Shown here: positions 42,917-51,891 of the stretch, in pieces | Numbering within the stretch: position 1 is the stretch's first letter | How the letters are laid out: each line of letters opens with the position of its first letter | Assembly (NCBI RefSeq): GCF_900148515.1 | Contig: NZ_FRXN01000007.1 | Coordinates: 62,001 to 126,000, forward strand | Source of the DNA: Algoriphagus zhangzhouensis | GTDB lineage: Bacteria > Bacteroidota > Bacteroidia > Cytophagales > Cyclobacteriaceae | DNA length: 64,000 nucleotides | Direction: 5' to 3' | Notes under the pieces: generated by a model | The model's input: the letters and a program-made list of their open reading frames with translations, nothing else | Databases searched by the model: none | Told to the model about the DNA's origin: nothing | Made by a program: the position numbers and the translations under genes

Positions 42917-43507
42917 TTATTTACTTCCTAACTGGTAAGCCATTCCAAATTGAATCCCAGAAAGTCCCACTCTTCCATTGACGTCCAATTTGTCACCTCC
43001 GAAAGCTCTGTGCATTTTCACATTGGGCATTATGGTAAACCTTACTCTACCTGTTTGATAATGACCACCAATTCCACCTTGGAAACCAACACCAGATTGA
43101 TCAAAAGAACTATCCCTTTCCCCAAAATCAAAAACAGGTCCTGCAGCTATAAAAACAAATGGTAATGGGTAAAACTTCATTTGAACCGGGATGGAGTAAA
43201 TAGAAATATCTGCATAAGAATGGGGTTCAACCCCTTCTCCATAATCTGCATTGATCATCACCTCACCAGATCCATGGATCAAGCCACTTTGGACCTCCCA
43301 TTTTCTCCCAATTCGTTTAGCTACTGAAACCCCAACTTCCTGGAAATATTTTTTAGCATAAAAAGCAGAACCACAAGCCATAGGGCTTGAATCCACCAAT
43401 TCAGCCCTATTGGCTCCATAAGATACGCCAGCCATGAAAGGATTTTGAGCAAAAGTAATCCCTGAAGAGATAAAAAAAACAAACAATAAGGTGTATAGGT
43501 TTTTCAT
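42917..43507 (-). CDS. Small outer-membrane beta-barrel protein (paralogue 2)
   Basis: From the ATG at 43507 (MKNLYTLLFVFF), which gives a normal signal peptide ending TFAQ, the protein has 196 aa; the open frame begins at 43564 but the extra 19 residues are not signal-like. It is a tandem paralogue of the following gene, sharing LPFVFIAAGPVFDF, QSGVGFQGGIGGHYQTGRVRF and MPNVKMH. It is probably a porin-like or adhesin-like small barrel in the outer membrane; function is unknown. Confidence 0.82.
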   Translation of the reverse strand: MKNLYTLLFVFFISSGITFAQNPFMAGVSYGANRAELVDSSPMACGSAFYAKKYFQEVGVSVAKRIGRKWEVQSGLIHGSGEVMINADYGEGVEPHSYADISIYSIPVQMKFYPLPFVFIAAGPVFDFGERDSSFDQSGVGFQGGIGGHYQTGRVRFTIMPNVKMHRAFGGDKLDVNGRVGLSGIQFGMAYQLGSK

Positions 43508-43561
43508 AGAATAAAATTTAGGTTTTAAGTAATACGAATCCAAATCCCATATTGCTACAAA

Positions 43562-43588
43562 CAAAAAACGCCGACATTTCTGTCGGCG
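43562..43588 (-). terminator. rpsA terminator
   Basis: CGCCGACA and TGTCGGCG form a perfect 8-bp stem with a TTTC loop (43569-43588); on the minus strand six T follow. It lies 28 nt after the rpsA stop. Confidence 0.93.
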
Positions 43589-43615
43589 CTTCCTTTATTA
43601 TCGATTAGAAAAGAA

Positions 43616-45373
43616 TTACTTCTTTCCTTCCATTTTCTCTTTCAATTCTGCCAAAGCATCCAAGTCACCTAGAGTAGACTTCTCTGCTGGAGAGTTGTCA
43701 GCTGCATCTTCCTTCTTCTTCACCGCTTTCTTAGCAGGCTTGATTTCTTCACGGAACATTGCAGTGTGAGACATAACGATTCTCTTATCATCTTTAGAGA
43801 ATTCAGCTACTTTGAAGTCCAAAGACTCACCAACCTCAACTTGAGATCCGTCTTCTTTCTCCAAGTTTTTAGAAGTAGCAAATCCTTCTAGACCGTAAGG
43901 AAGTTCCAATACTGCACCTTTGTCGTTTTTAGAAACAACAGTACACTTATGAACAGATCCTACAGGGAATACAGATTCGAAAGTATCCCAAGGATTTTCT
44001 TCCAATTGCTTATGACCTAGAGCCAATCTTCTGTTTTCAACGTCAAGTTCCAAAACAGCTACTTCTAGCTCGTCTCCAACTTTAACAAACTCAGATGGGT
44101 GCTTGATTTTCTTAGTCCAAGAAAGGTCAGATACGTGAACCAAACCATCAATACCTTCTTCCAATTCAAGGAACAAGCCGAAGTTAGTCAAGTTACGAAC
44201 CACACCTTTGTGCTTAGTACCCACAGCGTACTTAGTACCCATATCTTCCTTAGTCCAAGGATCTTCGGTCAATTGCTTGATACCCAAAGACATTTTTCTG
44301 TCATCCTTGTCCAAAGTCAATACTACAGCTTCGATTTCGTCTCCTACTTTCACGAAGTCTGCAGGGTTTCTCAAGTGCTGAGACCAGCTCATTTCAGAAA
44401 CGTGGATCAAACCTTCTACACCTGGAGCCAATTCCAAGAACGCACCGTAGTCAGCTACGTTTACGATCTTACCTTGTACTTTGGATCCAACTTCCAAGTT
44501 GCCAGCCAAAGAATCCCAAGGATGAGCAGTCAACTGCTTCATACCCAAAGAAATTCTCTTCTTGTCATCATCAAAGTCAAGAACAACGATCTGAACTTTC
44601 TGATCAAGCTGCAATACCTCTTCTGGATGGTTGATACGTCCCCAAGAGATGTCTGTGATGTGAAGTAGACCATCTACACCACCCAAATCGATGAATACAC
44701 CGAAGTTGGTCATGTTCTTGATCACACCTTCCAAAACTTGACCTTTCTCTAGGTTGTTTAGGATCTCTGCTTTTTGCTTCTCGAGATCTTTCTCGATCAA
44801 CACTTTGTGAGAAACGACTACGTTATCGTTAGCGTGGTTGATTTTCACCACTTTCACTTCCATTTTCTTACCTACATAGATATCGAAATCTCTGATAGGC
44901 TTCACATCGATCTGAGAACCTGGCAAGAAGGCTTCTACACCGTAGATATCTACGATCAAACCACCTTTGGTTCTTCTCTTCACAAGACCTTCGATTACGC
45001 TATCATTTTCAAATGCGCTCTCGATATCCTGCCAAGCACGAACGATTTTTGCTTTTTTACGGGAAAGGATCAACTGACCCAAAGCATTCTCCTGCTCTTC
45101 GATGAATACTTCTACTTCGTCACCAGGCTTGATTGATTCCAAATCACGGAATTCGTTCAATGGTACCAAACCGTCGGATTTGAAACCGATGTTGATGATC
45201 ACGTCCTTGTCGTTCACACCTACTACAGTTCCTTTGATCACTTCTTTCTCAGTGATCTCGTTCAATGTACCTTCGTACATTTGAGCCATTTCCTCACGTT
45301 GCGCTTTGGAATAGCCTTCTCCGAATCCTTTGGTTTCGAAGTTTTCCCAGTTAAAATCTGAATTATTAGACAT
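43616..45373 (-). CDS. rpsA: 30S ribosomal protein S1
   Basis: S1 binds mRNA on the small subunit and helps initiation, which matters in Bacteroidota where Shine-Dalgarno sites are weak. The 585-aa protein contains six S1/OB repeats, the first at about residue 40 (GTVVGVNDKDVIINIGFKSDGLVPLNEF); repeats 3-5 carry the strong DYGAFLELAPGVEGLIHVSEMSW-type core. The C-terminal tail (about 545-585) is Lys/Glu-rich. The E. coli protein has 557 aa, so the length is normal. It is transcribed alone, with a leader of roughly 105 nt. Confidence 0.97.
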   Translation of the reverse strand: MSNNSDFNWENFETKGFGEGYSKAQREEMAQMYEGTLNEITEKEVIKGTVVGVNDKDVIINIGFKSDGLVPLNEFRDLESIKPGDEVEVFIEEQENALGQLILSRKKAKIVRAWQDIESAFENDSVIEGLVKRRTKGGLIVDIYGVEAFLPGSQIDVKPIRDFDIYVGKKMEVKVVKINHANDNVVVSHKVLIEKDLEKQKAEILNNLEKGQVLEGVIKNMTNFGVFIDLGGVDGLLHITDISWGRINHPEEVLQLDQKVQIVVLDFDDDKKRISLGMKQLTAHPWDSLAGNLEVGSKVQGKIVNVADYGAFLELAPGVEGLIHVSEMSWSQHLRNPADFVKVGDEIEAVVLTLDKDDRKMSLGIKQLTEDPWTKEDMGTKYAVGTKHKGVVRNLTNFGLFLELEEGIDGLVHVSDLSWTKKIKHPSEFVKVGDELEVAVLELDVENRRLALGHKQLEENPWDTFESVFPVGSVHKCTVVSKNDKGAVLELPYGLEGFATSKNLEKEDGSQVEVGESLDFKVAEFSKDDKRIVMSHTAMFREEIKPAKKAVKKKEDAADNSPAEKSTLGDLDALAELKEKMEGKK

Positions 45374-45486
45374 AATAGTGATAACCCTGAATTCCCATCA
45401 GTCAGCGGGTCAGTCGACTGCGGGTTTTTAGTTGTAAATCAATGCTTTAGGACTACCCAAAACACTCCGCTCACCCGAACGGACTG

Positions 45487-45494
45487 CAAAGGTA
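45487..45494 (-). promoter_or_regulatory. rpsA -7 box with long leader
   Basis: The minus strand reads TACCTTTG, 113 nt before the rpsA ATG. No TTG is seen at the right distance. The leader (45374-45480) contains a 10-bp palindrome CAGTCGACTG at 45412-45421 and two similar CCCGC-containing stretches, so autoregulation is possible. Confidence 0.45.
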
Positions 45495-45584
45495 CTGATT
45501 TTCTGCGATTTCTAGAAAACTCCATTAAAAATTCTAAGAATTTATCCTCAATAAGAACTCTCCCGAATTATCTTCTCATTAAAC

Positions 45585-45620
45585 ACAAAAAAGCCCTCCA
45601 ATAAAATTGAAGGGCTTTTT
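45585..45620. terminator. Terminator after the susCD pair
   Basis: AAAAAGCCCT and AGGGCTTTTT pair around an 11-nt AT-rich loop. The A- and T-runs make it work on both strands; it closes the minus-strand SusD gene 20 nt after its stop. Confidence 0.9.
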
Positions 45621-45640
45621 AATTTCCAAACTGGATTAAA

Positions 45641-47077
45641 TTACCAATTCGGGTTTTGAGGCAATAGATTGGGATTGATATTAATCTCTGCTTGTGGAAC
45701 TGGCCACATCAAAAGCTTTTCATCAAAAACTCGCTCATGGGAAGGCACACTCTTTACACTTTCCATAGCCTCTTTCAAATCTTCAGCACCATATCTTAAC
45801 AGGTCAAAGTAATGATGGCCTTCAAATGCCAACTCTACTCTTCTTTCTCTTTTGATAGCCTCTCTCATTTCTTCTTGAGAAAGTCCTTCAGGTAGATTCT
45901 CCAAAGTTGCACGATTACGGATTTTGTTTACCGCATCGTATGCAATAGAAGTTGGTCCATTTAATTCATTCTCAGCTTCCGCTATTGTCAATATAATTTC
46001 AGCATATCGAAGAACGACGAAATTCGCATCACCATCTCCAGTCACCATTTCATCAGGAATTACTCCTTTGATCGCAGCGTATCCCGTCGGAGTCCTTACT
46101 CCTGAGAAAGCAATACCTGCAAACTCCTGCCCATCTTGAAGAACAGTTGCATCTTTTCTGATATCACCTTCTTCAAAAAAGTCAACAAACTCCTGAATCG
46201 GATGGTAAGATCCTGCACCAAAAGCTGGTATTGCTCCAGAGCTTGAATTGAAAGAACTACCAACACCATTGGTTCCGGTATTTCCTAAAAACTGAACTTC
46301 GAAAATTGATTCGGTGGAGTTATTCTCCTGACTTGGCAAGAACATAGAAGCAAAGTTTTCAGTAGCCAATAAATCGTAACCAAGTGATGTAACCTGATTT
46401 GCAGCAGCAATAGCTTCAGCATACTCCTTATTATATAGATGAACTCTTGCTTTCAATGCCAATGCTGCACCTTTGGTAGCTCTGCCCATTTCAGAACTTC
46501 CATAAGCTTCCGGAAGACTGGAAGCCGCACTTTCCAAATCACTTTTTATTAAATCCAAAACAGCTGATTTTGGATCGCGGGGTACCAAAGACTCTTCAAT
46601 AGTTTGTTCTGAAATTACCAAAGGAACATTACCATAAAGATTGGTCAAATGGAAATAAAACAAAGCTCTCAAAAACTTCGCTTCACCGATCACTCTAGCT
46701 TTCAATGTCTCATCCATTGTGATAGCCGGCACATTCAAAATCACTTCATTGGCACGAACGATACCTTCATATGATTTTTTCCAAATATTTCTCGGCCATA
46801 CACTTGATGCATCAAACCCTCTTCCTTCACTAATCTCTAAATAATAGCTAAAAGAATATTGGGAATAGGCATTGTCAGCTATCGCATCAGTATGTCTCAT
46901 AAACTCCCGATACATATGGTTATCTGCCAATACATTGTATACACCATTGATGCCTAAGATTGCATCATCTCCAGTTGCCCAAAACTGAGGGGCACCGATT
47001 GAATTGAGCGGATATCGCTCCAGGTCTGCACATCCCAAAGTAAGAATGAGCATGAATAGTCCTATATATTTTTTCAT
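45641..47077 (-). CDS. SusD/RagB family nutrient-binding lipoprotein
   Basis: SusD proteins form the lid over a SusC TonB-dependent transporter. The 478-aa protein has a lipobox (TLGC, Cys16), the N-terminal LERYPLNSIGAPQFWATGDDAILGINGVYN, TPR-like helices with ANEVILNVPAI and GEAKFLRALFYFHLTNLYGNVPLV (a hallmark), and the C-terminal RRVELAFEGHHYFDLLRYG and LLMWPVPQAEININPNLLPQNP. It follows SusC after 14 nt. No glycoside hydrolase, peptidase or regulator is adjacent, so the substrate cannot be inferred. Confidence 0.96.
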   Translation of the reverse strand: MKKYIGLFMLILTLGCADLERYPLNSIGAPQFWATGDDAILGINGVYNVLADNHMYREFMRHTDAIADNAYSQYSFSYYLEISEGRGFDASSVWPRNIWKKSYEGIVRANEVILNVPAITMDETLKARVIGEAKFLRALFYFHLTNLYGNVPLVISEQTIEESLVPRDPKSAVLDLIKSDLESAASSLPEAYGSSEMGRATKGAALALKARVHLYNKEYAEAIAAANQVTSLGYDLLATENFASMFLPSQENNSTESIFEVQFLGNTGTNGVGSSFNSSSGAIPAFGAGSYHPIQEFVDFFEEGDIRKDATVLQDGQEFAGIAFSGVRTPTGYAAIKGVIPDEMVTGDGDANFVVLRYAEIILTIAEAENELNGPTSIAYDAVNKIRNRATLENLPEGLSQEEMREAIKRERRVELAFEGHHYFDLLRYGAEDLKEAMESVKSVPSHERVFDEKLLMWPVPQAEININPNLLPQNPNW

Positions 47078-47091
47078 TTTGATTTTTGGGA

Positions 47092-50000
47092 TTAGAATGA
47101 AACATTAAGTCCCATGGTAAATGACTTGGCTTGTGGGTAGCTATCATTTACATTATTAAAGGTCTGAGCATCTTCTGGGTCAAATCCATCTACGAATTTT
47201 GTGAAAGTCAACAAGTTTTGACCAGACACATATACTCTCAAATTTGAAAGACCAATATTCTGAGTTAATTCATTCGGGAAAGCATAACCCAATTCGATAT
47301 GCTTCATTCTCAAATAAGAAGCATCCAAAATCGCGTTAGACAATGCAGGTCCTACGAAAAGGGAAGTGTTGTACTTGTAATTAGTTGCAACTCTAGACAC
47401 ATCCGTATTTGGATTTTCAGGAGTCCAACGATCCAGGAATCGCTCCGTTAGGTTTTCATACCCTCTTAGACCATCTGTCCCGTATACACCATTCTCGACA
47501 TCTCTACCCAAAACTCCTTGGAATAATACTCGGAAGTTGAACCCTTTGTAGTTTGCAGTCCAAGTTGTACCAAAGGTGTTTCTGATATTTGGGTTACCGA
47601 TAATCACCCGGTCAGCAGCATTCACTACACCATTTCCATCGGTATCTTCATAGATATAATCACCAGCAGATGCAGCTGATCCAGCAGGCTGTACTCCATA
47701 CTTGTCAGTATCTTGAGCCTCAGCATCCGATTGGAAAATCCCAATAATTCTATGACCATAGAATGAGTTAATCGGATAGCCTTCTTTGGTCAATACTTTA
47801 TTTGAAGACAAGAATTCACTATCCAGCTTTAGCACCTTATTGTCATTATGGGACCAGTTGGCAGAGATGCTGTATTCGAAGTCATCTCCAGCCATACCAT
47901 AGTAATTCAAAGACAACTCATAACCTCTGTTTTCTACTTCTCCTTGATTTTGAACAGGCGGAGAAAGATTTCCTAGAGTTGCCGAAATCGGTGGGCTCAA
48001 AAGGACATTCTTCGATTTTCTCACATAGTAATCTGCAGTCAAAGAAAGTTTGTAATCAAAAAGGACCGCATCTAATCCGATATCGGTTGTTTCTGTGGTC
48101 TCCCATCTCACATTAGGGTTAGCCATTGCAATAGCTGCTCCGCCACTTACTAATGAGTTTCCGAAAACATAAGGCTGATCCAAGTTGATGGTAGAAACAC
48201 TGGAGTAGTTACCAATATTCTGATTACCTAATTGTCCCCAACTCCCTCTGAACTTGAATTCATTGATATCGCTTAGATCTTTCATAAATTCTTCTTTGGC
48301 CATATTCCAACCCAAAGAGAATGATGGGAAAACCCCATATCTATTATTAGCGCCAAATCGCGAAGAACCATCATATCTGACATTCATTTCTGCCAGATAT
48401 TTTCCTTCATAATCATAGTTTACTCTTCCAAAAAGTGATTCCAATGCCCATTCACTGGCACTTCCAGAAACACTTGGATTCAAGGTCGCCGCGTCCAATT
48501 CTGTCAACAAATTGCTGTTGTAGCCTTGATTTGAGGCTGCCAAGTAATCGGAACGGAAACTCTGACTAGTATACCCTATCAATCCAGATAAATGAGATTT
48601 TCCAATCGACTTTTGGTATCTACCTGTCATTTCGAAAGTTGAAGTAGTGCTCAATAGATCACTTTCCATATAACTTCCCAAACCGTTTGATGAGAATACA
48701 TTTACTCCGTCAGAAACGGTCATTTTGGATCTAAACTGGCTTTGCTTTCTATCCTGAACGTAAACCGATCCATTGGCTTTGAACACCAAGTCTTTTACTG
48801 GCTCGACTTCCAAATACACATTTGGAGTCGCTCTATAATATTTGGTATTGTTCTTACCACCATATTTTGCCAATCCGATTGGGTGAATACCTGTAGAGGT
48901 TCTTCCTACCAAAGCTGCATTTCCGGCAGAAACGTAGCCGTTTTCATAAGTCATAGGATTGAGAGGAGTTCTTCTGATCATGTCTCTGACCAACTGGGTA
49001 ACTCCATAACCACTATAATTTGGCTCATTGCTATCTGTCAAACTTCCAGAAATATTGAACCCTGCTCTTACTTTATCAGAAATCTTTGAATCAATATTGG
49101 ATCTGAAATTATATCTCTTGGAATTGGTCTCGATCACAATACCTTCCTGATCTTGATAACCCACAGAGAAAAGATATTTCGTGTTTTCAGTGCCACCATT
49201 GACAGATAGGTAATAGTTCTGAAGTGGAGCGCCATTGACATATCCTTGCTCAAAAAGTGTAGGTCCGCTATAATACCTTGAATCATCACCATTTTTGAAA
49301 AGCTCTAATTCTTCAGCAGTATAAACTTCATTTAAACCCACATTGGTTTGCGCCTCATTTTTCAATCTTGCGAAATCATAAGAGCTTAGCATTTTCGGGG
49401 TTGTTGTAGGGCTTTGGAAGGCGATATAAGAATCAAAATTCACTTTTGCTTTTCCTGACTTTCCTCTTTTGGTTGTCACCAAAATCACCCCATTCGCTGC
49501 TCTAGCTCCATAAATTGCCGCCGATGCAGCGTCTTTCAATACTGAAAAACTTTCAATATCATTTGGATGCACATCATTTAAAGTAGATTGAACTCCATCT
49601 ACCAAAACTAATGGAGCAGAATCGTCTGTTTGAGAGCCTGCGCTAGTTCTCACAGTACCAATACCACGAATCTGAATAGTCGGGTTATCATTTCCTGGCT
49701 GACCAGAGCCTTGAATCAATTGGACACCAGAAACTCTACCCGATAGTGCATTGGCAGCACTGGTTACTGACTGACTTCCGATATCCTCAGTCGACAAAGT
49801 ACCGATTGCTCCAGTCAAGTCAGATTTCTTTTGAGTACCATAGGCTACTACAACGACCTCACCCAATTGCTCACCTGCAAGGGTAACATCGATAGTTGAT
49901 CTATTTCCAACCACTTCCTCAACAGACTGATATCCTACAAAACTGAATACCAAAGTTGAATTCTTGTCTGCATTGATGACATAATTGCCATCTACATCTG

Positions 50001-50157
50001 TCACTGTTCCACGAACAGTGCCTTTCACCAGGATATTTGCCCCAGGAAGGGGTTCTCCCGAATCTCCGTCTAATACCTTCCCTTTAATAGTGACGTCTTG
50101 CGCAAATGCAAACGTTGCTATTAAAAGAAACATAAAGACCGTCATAAGTTTCTTCAT
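47092..50157 (-). CDS. SusC/RagA family TonB-dependent transporter
   Basis: The 1021-aa outer-membrane transporter has a signal peptide (ends FAQ, residue 20), a carboxypeptidase-D-like regulatory domain (about 22-100; GKVLDGDSGEPLPGANILVKG), a plug (about 110-230; SDLTGAIGTLS, SVLKDAASAAIYGARAANGVI) and a 22-stranded barrel ending in NVSF. Uptake is driven by the TonB-ExbBD system at the inner membrane. The partner SusD follows. The family imports glycans, peptides or other large nutrients; which one here is open. Confidence 0.96.
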   Translation of the reverse strand: MKKLMTVFMFLLIATFAFAQDVTIKGKVLDGDSGEPLPGANILVKGTVRGTVTDVDGNYVINADKNSTLVFSFVGYQSVEEVVGNRSTIDVTLAGEQLGEVVVVAYGTQKKSDLTGAIGTLSTEDIGSQSVTSAANALSGRVSGVQLIQGSGQPGNDNPTIQIRGIGTVRTSAGSQTDDSAPLVLVDGVQSTLNDVHPNDIESFSVLKDAASAAIYGARAANGVILVTTKRGKSGKAKVNFDSYIAFQSPTTTPKMLSSYDFARLKNEAQTNVGLNEVYTAEELELFKNGDDSRYYSGPTLFEQGYVNGAPLQNYYLSVNGGTENTKYLFSVGYQDQEGIVIETNSKRYNFRSNIDSKISDKVRAGFNISGSLTDSNEPNYSGYGVTQLVRDMIRRTPLNPMTYENGYVSAGNAALVGRTSTGIHPIGLAKYGGKNNTKYYRATPNVYLEVEPVKDLVFKANGSVYVQDRKQSQFRSKMTVSDGVNVFSSNGLGSYMESDLLSTTSTFEMTGRYQKSIGKSHLSGLIGYTSQSFRSDYLAASNQGYNSNLLTELDAATLNPSVSGSASEWALESLFGRVNYDYEGKYLAEMNVRYDGSSRFGANNRYGVFPSFSLGWNMAKEEFMKDLSDINEFKFRGSWGQLGNQNIGNYSSVSTINLDQPYVFGNSLVSGGAAIAMANPNVRWETTETTDIGLDAVLFDYKLSLTADYYVRKSKNVLLSPPISATLGNLSPPVQNQGEVENRGYELSLNYYGMAGDDFEYSISANWSHNDNKVLKLDSEFLSSNKVLTKEGYPINSFYGHRIIGIFQSDAEAQDTDKYGVQPAGSAASAGDYIYEDTDGNGVVNAADRVIIGNPNIRNTFGTTWTANYKGFNFRVLFQGVLGRDVENGVYGTDGLRGYENLTERFLDRWTPENPNTDVSRVATNYKYNTSLFVGPALSNAILDASYLRMKHIELGYAFPNELTQNIGLSNLRVYVSGQNLLTFTKFVDGFDPEDAQTFNNVNDSYPQAKSFTMGLNVSF

Positions 50158-50711
50158 AAGCTTAATAGGTAATTAATAATTGATTTTCCTTTCAAAAGCT
50201 CAATCATCACTCTCTTGCCACATAAAGCCACCTCCTCAGAATACGATATAGAATTAGAGAATCAAGGATAAAAAACAACCCTCAAAAGCTTCAAATAGAA
50301 GAAAAATGCGAAATCTTGCTTTTTGAATAAGCTTCCAATATAAGGTTTTAGTCCCTTTGATCTAATTTATTTAGTGCAAATGCCCTTATTAAATTTTTAA
50401 AAACCTGTAGATCAAGCACTTTAATTTTATTCAAACAAAAAATCTCCATATAAACGGTAAGGAGGAATAAAAACACTTTAAGTCTATGCGCTTAAACCAA
50501 ATAATAAAAAAGCCCCATTTCCATTATGAATGAAAATTGGGGCTTTGCAAGCAAAGAGTTAAAGGATAATTTCGAACTCGAATATAGAAAATTATTCTGA
50601 TTGAAGAGTAATCATAGACATACTCTCAAGATAGTACAGGACAAGTCATTAATGGTTATTTTTTAATTAGGTGAGATCATTCTCTCTAATTAATTATTTC
50701 TCAAACCCATT
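50158..50711. other. 554-bp regulatory gap upstream of susC, with an orphan hairpin
   Basis: No gene of useful length is found. AAAGCCCC (50509-50516) and GGGGCTTT (50538-50545) form a stem whose T-rich side lies on the minus strand, like a terminator for a minus-strand transcript starting between about 50560 and 50710. No reading frame accounts for it, so a small RNA is possible. I saw no TAnnTTTG box and no cobalamin or other riboswitch consensus here. The susC promoter must be in this gap but is not recognisable. Confidence 0.4.
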
Positions 50712-51215
50712 ATGACTACATCCAACCCTTTCTCCTATTTCTTGACATTCCTCTTTCTTATTTGCTTTTGGGTTTCTATTCAAATCTCCTATGCACAAAA
50801 AACCAAAAAGCTCAAAGCAGATGATTACACAGAAATCCTACAGCTCTATTTTACTTACCCAATAGTCTTGGATAGTGGAGACGGAGAAGCATTTGCTGAT
50901 TTGTTCACCGAGGACGGTGCATTTGGAGACAAGGTAATTGGAAGACAAGCACTGATCGAGTTCGCTACAAGAGAACCAAGAAATATCCGCCATGCACCTT
51001 TGACTCCTTTAATTGTACCGACAGAGACAGGAGCTAAAGGAATCGTAGTTAATTTATTCGTTGATGTAAGTGAAAGTCCTGCCCAAATAACTCGGATTTC
51101 ACAATACACCGACACGCTTGTAAAAACCTCCAAGGGATGGAAGTTTAAATCGAGAGTTAATGGAACTGCAGATCTGAGAGACCCAAAATCAACTTTATAT
51201 CAGGAAATCAATTAA
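50712..51215 (+). CDS. Secreted SnoaL/NTF2-like protein
   Basis: The 167-aa protein has a hydrophobic N-terminus ending ISYAQ (residue 28), probably a cleaved signal peptide, then one NTF2-like cone fold: DDYTEILQLYFTYPIVLDSGDGEAFADLFTEDGAFGD is the typical helix-strand start, and GWKFKSRVNG the last strands. Such domains can be enzymes or binding modules; here the active-site residues cannot be assigned. Its stop overlaps that of the convergent gene in a TTAA, with no terminator. Confidence 0.85.
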   Translation: MTTSNPFSYFLTFLFLICFWVSIQISYAQKTKKLKADDYTEILQLYFTYPIVLDSGDGEAFADLFTEDGAFGDKVIGRQALIEFATREPRNIRHAPLTPLIVPTETGAKGIVVNLFVDVSESPAQITRISQYTDTLVKTSKGWKFKSRVNGTADLRDPKSTLYQEIN

Positions 51216-51880
51216 AATTGACTGGTGGGTAGAGAGTTTTCAGGCTCATCTTCAATCAACAAATCTCCTGTCAATTCCTCAAAGGCAGCATATACAGCCA
51301 TATAGCTAAATGGTCCTGATACCAAAAAGCCTACTCCTAAGAATAATAGCCCAATGATATTGATCACCACTAAAAGGAGAACAAAAGCAAAAAATCTCCA
51401 CCAAACTTTGGTGATTAATTTCCTGCTCAATTCCATCGATGTCCAAAACTCAGTCCCCGCAAATAGAACGAAAGGCATAGCAAAAGCATACGCAACACCT
51501 AGATAAATCCCTGGAATTATGAGTGCTATTACTCCCAAAACTGTAATAATCCCTGAAATGATATTGACTGAAACTACAGGAAGCCAAAATTTAAAACCAT
51601 CAAAACAATCCTGGAACTCTACCCGCTCATTTCGACTGATTTTATTAGCGACTAAATAAAAGCCTGCCGTCAAGGGAGGTGCAACCAGAATACTCACAAT
51701 ACTTGAAAAGTCCTCCAAGAAATAGGTTGCTCCAAATTGCACAATTGCTACTATCAAGAAATAGGCGATAAGAATTAAAGGTTGGGCTTTGAAAAGCTCC
51801 CAACCTCTTTTGAGTGCCGTATCAATATCAAATTGAATCGGGGAATTGAGCAGACGCTCAACCTTTCTCGGATTGATCAA
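51212..51880 (-). CDS. Polytopic membrane protein of unknown function
   Basis: The 222-aa protein begins with a cytoplasmic segment (INPRKVERLLNSP, then FDIDTALKRGWELFKAQP), which recurs in DUF975-like/YciC-like membrane proteins, followed by about five to six helices. A Gly/Pro-rich loop GVIALIIPGIYLGVAYAFAMPFVLF is a typical central part. I cannot name a function. It lies 11 nt behind the cystathionine beta-synthase gene and is probably co-transcribed. Confidence 0.78.
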   Translation of the reverse strand: MINPRKVERLLNSPIQFDIDTALKRGWELFKAQPLILIAYFLIVAIVQFGATYFLEDFSSIVSILVAPPLTAGFYLVANKISRNERVEFQDCFDGFKFWLPVVSVNIISGIITVLGVIALIIPGIYLGVAYAFAMPFVLFAGTEFWTSMELSRKLITKVWWRFFAFVLLLVVINIIGLLFLGVGFLVSGPFSYMAVYAAFEELTGDLLIEDEPENSLPTSQF

Positions 51881-51891
51881 TGTGTGTTAAA

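Noticed and set aside
48742..49089. 115-aa plus-strand frame opposite susC
   Set aside because: Shadow of the SusC coding sequence without signals or homology-like motifs.
50158..50711. Riboswitch (e.g. cobalamin) before susC
   Set aside because: No conserved core sequence is recognisable; only one simple hairpin is present.
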